The notes under the pieces were generated by a model. That model did not search any database. It saw only the letters and a list, made by a program, of their open reading frames with translations, and was not told the origin of the DNA. This document shows, piece by piece, positions 58,489 through 64,000 of a DNA stretch of 64,000 nucleotides (position 1 is its first letter; every line of letters starts with the position of its first letter). Source of the stretch: Janthinobacterium sp. GW458P (GTDB lineage Bacteria > Pseudomonadota > Gammaproteobacteria > Burkholderiales > Burkholderiaceae_D); assembly GCF_002127585.1 (NCBI RefSeq), contig NZ_NEGZ01000009.1, forward strand, positions 49,307 through 113,306. Reading direction: 5' to 3'. The translations under genes were made by a program, and so were the position numbers.

Positions 58489-59094
58489 TTAGCCGGCAAA
58501 CGCAGCCGTTTTATCTTCCAGGCGCGCGTGATACGCGGCAATGGCCGGATATGCCGGACGTTGCATCGGGGCCATCAGCCAGCGCTTGACGGACAGGCCC
58601 AGCACGATATCGGCCAGAGTGAATTGCTCGCCGCACACAAACGCGCCCGTGCGCTGCAACTGCTGCTCCAGCACGCCCATCATCTTGTTCCATCCCGCGA
58701 TACCGGCCGCCAGCTGCGCCGCATCCTGGTGCGCGGGGCTGTGGCGCACCAGCGACATGAACGCGTAGCGCCAGCTGTTGTTCAAATCGCCCATTTGCCA
58801 GTCCATCCATTTTTCCACTTCCGCGCGGGCACGGGGATTACTTGGCAGCAAGTCTTCACGGCCCGCCTGGGCGCACAGGTAGCGGCATATCGTGTTCGAT
58901 TCCCACAGCACCAGGTCGCCGTCCAGCAGCACGGGAACCATGGCGTTCGGGTTCAGGGCCAGGAAGGCCGGGTCGTCGGTGGCGCGAAAGCCGCTGCCCC
59001 AGTCTTCGCGTTCGTAGGGCAGGTCGAGTTCCTCGCACGTCCACAAGACTTTGCGGACATTGATCGAGGCGGCTTTTCCAAGAATTTTCAGCAT
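58489..59094 (-). CDS. Glutathione S-transferase family protein
   Basis: A 201-residue GST: the thioredoxin-like N-terminal domain ([48 protein letters not shown] with the cis-proline and the SNTI glutathione site) and the all-helical C-terminal domain ([12 protein letters not shown]...). A serine in AASINVRK is the probable catalytic residue. It conjugates or uses glutathione in the cytosol. ATG 59094 has GGAG upstream; a longer frame to 59202 is spurious. Confidence 0.92.
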   Translation of the reverse strand: MLKILGKAASINVRKVLWTCEELDLPYEREDWGSGFRATDDPAFLALNPNAMVPVLLDGDLVLWESNTICRYLCAQAGREDLLPSNPRARAEVEKWMDWQMGDLNNSWRYAFMSLVRHSPAHQDAAQLAAGIAGWNKMMGVLEQQLQRTGAFVCGEQFTLADIVLGLSVKRWLMAPMQRPAYPAIAAYHARLEDKTAAFAG

Positions 59095-59204
59095 GCGGGG
59101 CTCCAGAGGGCAGGTGATCGATCTGCTACTGTAGCGGATTTGGCCACGCCGCGCCTGTGAAAGTGCCTTGCATAGTTGAGGTTTTCTTGGCATCGTAGCC
59201 ACCC

Positions 59205-60584
59205 ATGAAACCTATGCGCCACCACATGTCCAAAATCCTCGCGTTCAGCCGCTTTTCCGTGCGCGATTTCCTCGCCACCGCCGGTCCCACCTTGCTGCTG
59301 GTCGGCGCATTCTGCGCGCTTGCTTACTGGCTGGTCGACCCGGCGCCGCCGCGCCAGGTGAGCCTGTCGACGGGGCAGGACAATAGCGCGTATGAAGAAT
59401 TCGGCAAGAAATACGCGGCCACCCTGGCCAAACACGGCATCAAGGTAACCCTGCAACCATCGCTGGGTTCGCAGGACAACCTGCAGCGCCTCAATAACGG
59501 CAAGACCGATATCGCCTTCGTGCAAAGCGGCTCGACCGAGCACGCCGATGCCGAGCGCCATGGCTTGATTTCCCTGGGCAGCCTGTTTACGGAACCCGTG
59601 TGGCTGTTCCTGCGCGAAGACAAGATGGTGACGGAGCTGACGCAATTGAAGGGCATGAAGATCAATCTGGGGCCGGAAGGCACGGGCGTGCCCAGCCTGT
59701 TCCGGCAGTTGCTGTCAGTCAATGGCGTGGAGGCGAAGGAGCTGACGGTGAGCGACTTGCAAAATACGCCCGCCACGGTGGCGCTGCTGGAAGGGCGCAT
59801 CGACGGCCTCGTGTTCAGCTCGGCGCCGGAAGCGCCGCTGATCCAGATGCTGCTGCAGACGCCGGGCATCAAGCTGTTTGATTTTTCGCAAGCGGAGGCG
59901 TACACGCGGCGCTTGCCCTTCCTCACGCATGTGGTCTTGCCGCGCGGTATCGTCGACCTGGGGCAGAACATCCCCGCGCAGGATTATCACCTGATCGCGC
60001 CGACCGCCACCCTGGTGGCGCGCGAAGACTTGCATCCGGCCCTGGTCGACCTGTTCGTGCAGGCGGCGGCCAGTATTCACGGCGGCACGGGCTGGTTCCA
60101 GCAGCAGGGGCAGTTCCCGTCCGCGCGCTATACGGAAATTCCCGTCGCGCCCGAAGCGCTGAAATTCTACAAGGATGGCGCGCCCGTGCTGCAGCGCTAC
60201 ATGAGTTTCTGGCTGGCCAATTTCTTCGATCGCATGTGGGTGCTGGTGGTGGCGCTCGGTGCCTTGATATTGCCCCTGTCGCGCGTCGTGCCGCCGTTGT
60301 ACGTGTGGCGCATCCGCTCGCGCGTGTACCGCTGGTATGGCCAGCTGCGCACGGTGGAGCAGGCGCTGGAAGACGTGCCGCAAGCGCAACGCGCGCAAGT
60401 ATATGCGGAGCAATTGAAGCGGCTGGACCAGATCGAGGACATGGTCAACCAGATCTCGATACCCCTGTCGTTTGCCGATGGCCTGTATGGCTTGCGCAGC
60501 CACATCAATTTCGTGCGCAAGCGCATCTTGACGCTGATGGGCGAATATTCGATAGCGGCGCCGGAGTCGGGAGAGCCGGCCTGA
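59205..60584 (+). CDS. TAXI-family binding protein with membrane anchor and C-terminal domain
   Basis: A 459-residue protein of the TAXI (TRAP-associated extracytoplasmic immunogenic) solute-binding family. An N-terminal helix ([17 protein letters not shown]) anchors a periplasmic binding domain ([54 protein letters not shown]), then a second helix ([19 protein letters not shown], about residue 350) and a roughly 90-residue cytosolic coiled tail ([20 protein letters not shown]...). No TRAP permease genes are adjacent, so it is an orphan; the cytosolic tail suggests signalling. The ligand is unknown. ATG 59226 is an alternative start. Confidence 0.82.
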   Translation: MKPMRHHMSKILAFSRFSVRDFLATAGPTLLLVGAFCALAYWLVDPAPPRQVSLSTGQDNSAYEEFGKKYAATLAKHGIKVTLQPSLGSQDNLQRLNNGKTDIAFVQSGSTEHADAERHGLISLGSLFTEPVWLFLREDKMVTELTQLKGMKINLGPEGTGVPSLFRQLLSVNGVEAKELTVSDLQNTPATVALLEGRIDGLVFSSAPEAPLIQMLLQTPGIKLFDFSQAEAYTRRLPFLTHVVLPRGIVDLGQNIPAQDYHLIAPTATLVAREDLHPALVDLFVQAAASIHGGTGWFQQQGQFPSARYTEIPVAPEALKFYKDGAPVLQRYMSFWLANFFDRMWVLVVALGALILPLSRVVPPLYVWRIRSRVYRWYGQLRTVEQALEDVPQAQRAQVYAEQLKRLDQIEDMVNQISIPLSFADGLYGLRSHINFVRKRILTLMGEYSIAAPESGEPA

Positions 60585-60597
60585 GCGCTTAACTCGC

Positions 60598-60882
60598 TTA
60601 AACGAGGGTGACCGACAGCTTGCGCCCGAGCAGCGCGGCGGCCCGCTCCAGGGTGGAGAGCGTCACGTCGCTGCCGGGATCGAGCAGGCGGTCGAGCTGC
60701 GAGCGGCTCGTCTGCAGCAGGGCCGCCATGCGCGTCTTCGACATCGCTTGTTCCTGCATCGCCTGCGTCAGTTGCCAGGCGATCACTTCCTTGATGGCGC
60801 GGGTTTGCGTTTTCTCGAAGATGCCTTCTTCCTTGAGAAAGTCGTCGAGACTGCTGCCGAGGTGGGGGGCGGTGGCGTTCAT
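60598..60882 (-). CDS. HigA-type antitoxin (XRE helix-turn-helix)
   Basis: A 94-residue Cro/C1-type helix-turn-helix protein: residues 40-90 (QAMSKTRMAALLQTSRSQLDRLL, LERAAALLGRKLSVTLV) are the DNA-binding fold. It is coupled to the toxin by an ATGA overlap, toxin first (HigBA order). It should neutralise the toxin and repress the pair. Confidence 0.85.
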   Translation of the reverse strand: MNATAPHLGSSLDDFLKEEGIFEKTQTRAIKEVIAWQLTQAMQEQAMSKTRMAALLQTSRSQLDRLLDPGSDVTLSTLERAAALLGRKLSVTLV

Positions 60883-61229
60883 GTCAGTTCCTTGTCGCGT
60901 TTGCGGGCCAGCGCCAGGTCGTCGTCCGGCGTCGTCCGGGTTTTCTTGATAAAGCCGTGCAGCGCCACCAGGCAATCGCCGTGATGGCAGATCAGCACGC
61001 GCGCGATGCGCTTGCCGGGCAAGCTGCTGCGAATGTCCGATAAACCTTGCCCCAGATGGCGGCACAGGGGCATGCCCACGGGCCAGCGCCATTGCGCATG
61101 CATCAAGTCTTGTCCGATGACATGGCGTTCCTCGATGGGGAGCGACTTGAGCCAGTCGCGTACGGGTTCGCCGCCATTGCCGTTCGCGTAGAACAGCAGG
61201 GTAATCTGCCGCAAGCCGGAAGCATCCAT
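60879..61229 (-). CDS. HigB/RelE-like toxin (Gp49 family)
   Basis: A 116-residue member of the phage-derived Gp49-like/HigB family: ITLLFYANGNGGEPVRDWLK at the N-terminus and LRSSLPGKRIARVLICHHGD-like core (DIRSSLPGKRIARVLICHH) with the basic residues that bind mRNA. Family members are ribosome-dependent mRNA endonucleases. It is first in the pair and has a dyad across its probable -10 (61245-61262). Confidence 0.85.
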   Translation of the reverse strand: MDASGLRQITLLFYANGNGGEPVRDWLKSLPIEERHVIGQDLMHAQWRWPVGMPLCRHLGQGLSDIRSSLPGKRIARVLICHHGDCLVALHGFIKKTRTTPDDDLALARKRDKELT

Positions 61230-61244
61230 GACGCACCTCTACGT

Positions 61245-61262
61245 TGTACTATATAAGGTACA
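61245..61262 (-). promoter_or_regulatory. Operator candidate of the toxin-antitoxin pair
   Basis: TGTAC-N8-GTACA is an inverted repeat whose centre is TATATAAG, a likely -10 element. It lies 16 bases upstream of the toxin start, the usual place for autorepression by the HigA antitoxin. Confidence 0.5.
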
Positions 61263-61385
61263 TTATTTCAAGGAGAATCGGCGCCGCAGTTGAAAAATCG
61301 GGCGCGCATGGATGGTTGTAGCCGATGGCGGGCCATCGCGTGGCCCGCCAGATCAAACACGGTTCAGATAGTCAAGCGGCCAGCG

Positions 61386-61847
61386 TCAGGCGCCCAGCCA
61401 CGGCAAGCCTGCCTTGCACCAGCCGCCGATCTGCTTGCGGTGGCCGTCCGCATCCTTGTCGCCTTCAAAACCTTCGAGGATGTCGAAGCAGTTGCTGTAG
61501 CCGTGCTCGGTCGCCAGCTTGGCGGCATGGCGCGAGCGCACGCCGGAGCGGCACAGGAACAGCAGCACCTCGTCCTTGCCGGCCTGGGCGGCCAGTTGCT
61601 GCATAAAATCGGGATTCGGCACGCCGCCCGGGTAGGTGGCCCACTGCACCGCACCATGCTGGGTATCGGCGATGTCCACCCGGCCAACCCAGTCGCGCTC
61701 GGCATTCGTGCGCACGTCGATCAGCTTGACGGCGCCATCGCGTTGCAGCAGTTCGTACGCTTCCTGCGGCGTGACGGCGCCGGCATACGGCGTGCCCTCA
61801 TTGGCCCGGCTGCGGGCGGTATTCAGGATGTCGGCGGCGGTGGTCAT
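61386..61847 (-). CDS. Rhodanese-like sulfurtransferase domain protein
   Basis: A 153-residue single rhodanese domain. The structural motif KLIDVRTNAERDWVG and the active-site loop FLCRSGVRSRHAA with the persulfide cysteine are present. It may move sulfur to cyanide or to cellular acceptors. ATG 61847 follows GAGGAC. It lies divergent from glnA with the NtrC control region between. Confidence 0.9.
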   Translation of the reverse strand: MTTAADILNTARSRANEGTPYAGAVTPQEAYELLQRDGAVKLIDVRTNAERDWVGRVDIADTQHGAVQWATYPGGVPNPDFMQQLAAQAGKDEVLLFLCRSGVRSRHAAKLATEHGYSNCFDILEGFEGDKDADGHRKQIGGWCKAGLPWLGA

Positions 61848-61972
61848 GGCGTCCTCGAAGAAAGTGGGATGGTATGGTCGATTATAGTGCGCCGTCCGCG
61901 CCCCGCAAACGGGAAACCACGGTGCAGACCCGATGCACCACAACGAGGCATTTTTCAAGAATGCGCACAAAA

Positions 61973-62018
61973 TGCACGATAATGGTGCGTTATTCGTTTT
62001 TTGCACTTGCATAGTGCA
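61973..62018 (+). promoter_or_regulatory. Two NtrC (NRI) enhancer sites upstream of glnA
   Basis: Site 1 is GCAC-N7-GTGC at 61974-61988, and site 2 is a perfect TGCAC-N7-GTGCA at 62002-62018. Their centres are 29 bases apart, about three helical turns, and lie about 165 and 135 bases upstream of the predicted sigma-54 start, as expected for an enhancer. Confidence 0.82.
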
Positions 62019-62117
62019 TTCTTGATTTGACGCAAACCTTGCCTGAAAATCGTGGGCAGGAAAACTTTCATGGGGATAGCCGGGTTTTGCCCCTGGCGGC
62101 CAGGTCTCTCCTGGGGC

Positions 62118-62133
62118 TGGCATGGAATCTGCT
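62118..62133 (+). promoter_or_regulatory. Sigma-54 (-24/-12) promoter of glnA
   Basis: TGGCATGGAATCTGCT has the invariant GG (62119-62120) and GC (62131-62132) exactly 10 bases apart and matches the TGGCAY-N5-TTGCW pattern with one mismatch. The predicted start is near 62144. Confidence 0.82.
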
Positions 62134-62232
62134 ATGATCCTTATGAGTTTTGGTGGCACGCAATGTTTGCTTCGCTTCATCAGCCCAGACGCACTTAGGT
62201 CGGCTCACCCCACATTCATTTAGGAGATACGC

Positions 62233-63648
62233 ATGGCAATGACAGCCGCAGAAGTCTTGAAGATGGTAGAAGAAAACGAAGTCAAATTCGTTGATTTCCG
62301 CTTTGCCGATACCCGTGGTAAAGAGCAGCACGTGACGGTTCCCGTGTCGCACTTCGATATGGACAAATTCGAGTCGGGCCACGCCTTTGACGGTTCTTCG
62401 ATCGCTGGCTGGAAAGGCATTGAAGCGTCCGACATGATCCTGCTGCCGGATCCAAACACGGCCAATATTGACCCGTTCATGGAAGAAACGACCTTGTTCA
62501 TGCAGTGCGACGTGATCGAACCGTCGGACGGCAAGGGCTACGACCGCGACCCGCGCTCGATCGCGAAACGCGCCGAAGCCTACCTGAAATCGTCGGGCAT
62601 GGGCGACACCGCCTACTTCGGCCCTGAGCCGGAATTCTTCATCTTCGACAGCGTGCGCTGGAAGATCGACATGTCGGGCTGCTTCGTCAAGATCGGTTCG
62701 GACGAAGGTTCGTGGTCGACCGGCAAGGACATTGAAGGCGGCAACAGCGGCCACCGTCCTACCGTCAAGGGCGGCTACTTCCCCGTGCCGCCAGTGGACA
62801 GCTTCCAGGACATGCGTTCGGAAATGTGCCTGATTCTGGAATCGCTGGGCATCCCGGTTGAGGTACATCATCACGAAGTGGCCGGCGCCGGTCAGAATGA
62901 AATCGGCACCAAGTTCTCGACCCTGGTCGAGCGCGCCGACTGGACGCAAAACCTGAAATACGTGGTGTGGAACGTGGCGCACAGCTATGGCAAGACCGCC
63001 ACCTTCATGCCGAAACCTATCGTTGGCGACAACGGTTCGGGCATGCACGTGCATCAATCCGTATGGAAAGATGGCAAAAACCTGTTCGCTGGCGACGGCT
63101 ATGCCGGCCTGTCCGATTTCGCCCTGTACTACATCGGCGGCATCATCAAGCACGCCAAGGCACTGAACGCGATCACCAATCCGGGCACCAACTCGTACAA
63201 GCGCCTGGTGCCAGGCTACGAAGCGCCGGTCAAACTGGCGTACTCGGCGAAAAACCGTTCCGCCTCGATCCGCATCCCGCACGTGGCCAATCCAAAAGGC
63301 CGCCGCGTCGAAGCGCGCTTCCCGGATCCGCTGGCGAACCCGTACCTGTGCTTCGCCGCACTGCTGATGGCCGGCCTGGACGGCGTTGCCAACAAGATCC
63401 ATCCGGGCGAAGCCGCCTCGAAAGATCTGTACCATCTGCCGCCGGAAGAAGACGCGCTGATCCCTACCGTCTGCGCTTCGCTGGAAGAAGCCCTGGAAGC
63501 CCTGGACAAGGACCGCGAGTTCCTGACCCGTGGCGGCGTGTTCAGCGATTCCATGATCGATGCATACCTGGAACTGAAAATGCAGGACGTGCAGCGCATG
63601 CGCATGACCACGCATCCTGCGGAGTTCGACATGTACTACTCGCTGTAA
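62233..63648 (+). CDS. glnA: Type I glutamine synthetase
   Basis: A 471-residue dodecameric enzyme that makes glutamine from glutamate, ammonia and ATP. Motifs are [17 protein letters not shown], the metal-binding [37 protein letters not shown] and [10 protein letters not shown]. The adenylylation tyrosine is in DLYHLPPEE (near residue 397), so GlnE control is expected. Length is the standard 468-471. The leader has AGGAG before the ATG. It is driven by a sigma-54 promoter with NtrC sites. Confidence 0.98.
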   Translation: MAMTAAEVLKMVEENEVKFVDFRFADTRGKEQHVTVPVSHFDMDKFESGHAFDGSSIAGWKGIEASDMILLPDPNTANIDPFMEETTLFMQCDVIEPSDGKGYDRDPRSIAKRAEAYLKSSGMGDTAYFGPEPEFFIFDSVRWKIDMSGCFVKIGSDEGSWSTGKDIEGGNSGHRPTVKGGYFPVPPVDSFQDMRSEMCLILESLGIPVEVHHHEVAGAGQNEIGTKFSTLVERADWTQNLKYVVWNVAHSYGKTATFMPKPIVGDNGSGMHVHQSVWKDGKNLFAGDGYAGLSDFALYYIGGIIKHAKALNAITNPGTNSYKRLVPGYEAPVKLAYSAKNRSASIRIPHVANPKGRRVEARFPDPLANPYLCFAALLMAGLDGVANKIHPGEAASKDLYHLPPEEDALIPTVCASLEEALEALDKDREFLTRGGVFSDSMIDAYLELKMQDVQRMRMTTHPAEFDMYYSL

Positions 63649-63681
63649 TGGCGCCATGCCGGCAACCTGCCGGTAGTGAGT

Positions 63682-63723
63682 AAAAAACGCGGGTGAGGCG
63701 ATCGGTCTTGCCCGCGTTTTTTT
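63682..63723 (+). terminator. Intrinsic terminator after glnA
   Basis: ACGCGGG pairs with CCCGCGT across a 17-base loop, with a preceding A-run and a following run of seven Ts. Confidence 0.85.
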
Positions 63724-63805
63724 ATGCTTTGCGCCCATGCGGCGCCGGTGCGGTGTTGTATAGTCGGCCCAGGATCGATGCGGCAGGAGCCGACAGGAGT
63801 GAAGA

Positions 63806-64000
63806 TTGACCAAGCATTACAGAATGGCGTTGATGGCAGGATTGCTGGGCGCGGCGGCACAGGCGCACGGACAGCTGTACGTGTGCGCCGATGCGCAGGG
63901 ACACAAGACCTATACGGACAAGCGGGCCGGCGCCGGCTGCAAGCTGCTCGATTTGCCCGGCGCCATGACGGAGCCGCCGCGCAGGACGGCGCCGCTGGCC
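63806..64000 (+). CDS. DUF4124 domain protein, N-terminal fragment
   Basis: The visible 65 codons run off the right edge. A signal peptide (LMAGLLGAAAQAHGQ) is followed by the DUF4124 start LYVCADAQGHKTYTDKRAG, whose cysteine and lysine/tyrosine pattern is typical of this periplasmic domain. TTG 63806 has AGGAG 6 bases upstream; ATG 63824 is an alternative. The role of DUF4124 proteins is not known. Confidence 0.75.
   Translation, partial: MTKHYRMALMAGLLGAAAQAHGQLYVCADAQGHKTYTDKRAGAGCKLLDLPGAMTEPPRRTAPLA

Larger units (their letters stand above)
61848..62232. other. Control region between the rhodanese gene and glnA
   Basis: These 385 bases hold the glnA enhancer sites and sigma-54 promoter listed separately. 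A third imperfect NtrC-like half-site, TGCACCA, starts at 61934. No coding frame is convincing. Confidence 0.7.

Noticed and set aside
62068..63813. 581-residue open frame on minus opposite glnA
   Set aside because: It is antisense to glnA and covers the glnA promoter and terminator.

Overview
The window is GC-rich (roughly 63-65% by eye), densely packed bacterial chromosome with short intergenic gaps and many ATGA/TGATG overlaps. The protein sequences (betaproteobacterial IspB, ObgE and PhaZ with a cysteine lipase box, polyhydroxyalkanoate granule genes, PqiABC, catBCD, a GlnA with NtrC/sigma-54 control) point to the Burkholderiales, most likely Oxalobacteraceae (Janthinobacterium/Massilia/Duganella type). 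I see no phage, insertion sequence, CRISPR array or rRNA. It reads as core chromosome with catabolic and stress modules inserted.

Layout. 1-11.0 kb is nitrogen scavenging from pyrimidines and purines: an NCS1 transporter end, dihydropyrimidinase and an N-carbamoyl amidohydrolase on plus; a fused UraD-allantoate amidohydrolase and a LysR regulator on minus; membrane urate hydroxylase PuuD, an M20 amidohydrolase and an amidase on plus. 11.0-14.6 kb is the pqiABC intermembrane lipid-transport operon. 14.7-18.6 kb is a probable metal-uptake set (DUF2946 protein, TonB-dependent receptor, PepSY membrane protein). 19.1-22.3 kb is the catechol ortho-cleavage set catBCD with a divergent CatM/BenM-like regulator and its operator boxes, followed by two convergent transporters (SSS and GntP). 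25.4-29.2 kb has tRNA-Pro(CGG), an AsmA protein and arsRCH.

29.3-35.5 kb is housekeeping: ispB, rplU-rpmA-obgE, proB, nth and a soluble RsxB-type ferredoxin. 35.7-40.0 kb pairs a periplasmic binding protein and a large TonB receptor with a Tat-exported DOPA-dioxygenase-like enzyme. 40.0-44.4 kb contains PHA depolymerase, ferredoxin FdxA, a metalloprotease with an emfourin-like inhibitor, and a PHA-system protein. 44.6-48.4 kb is proVWX behind a long structured leader. 48.5-54.5 kb has GNAT, acyl-CoA-binding protein, FKBP and a five-gene envelope run. 54.9-61.9 kb has a class A penicillin-binding protein, GST, an orphan TAXI binding protein, a HigBA-type toxin-antitoxin pair and a rhodanese. 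62.2 kb onward is glnA and a truncated DUF4124 gene.

How it works together: the purine/pyrimidine enzymes release ammonia that glnA assimilates, and glnA carries two NtrC half-site pairs and a -24/-12 promoter, so the region has a nitrogen-economy theme at both ends. Most regulatory calls below come from inverted repeats and promoter spacing read directly from the sequence and have not been tested. The least explained parts are the Tat-DOPA dioxygenase/TonB pair, the protease-inhibitor pair, the proVWX leader, the region upstream of rsxB and the apparently leaderless arsR with an operator over its promoter.
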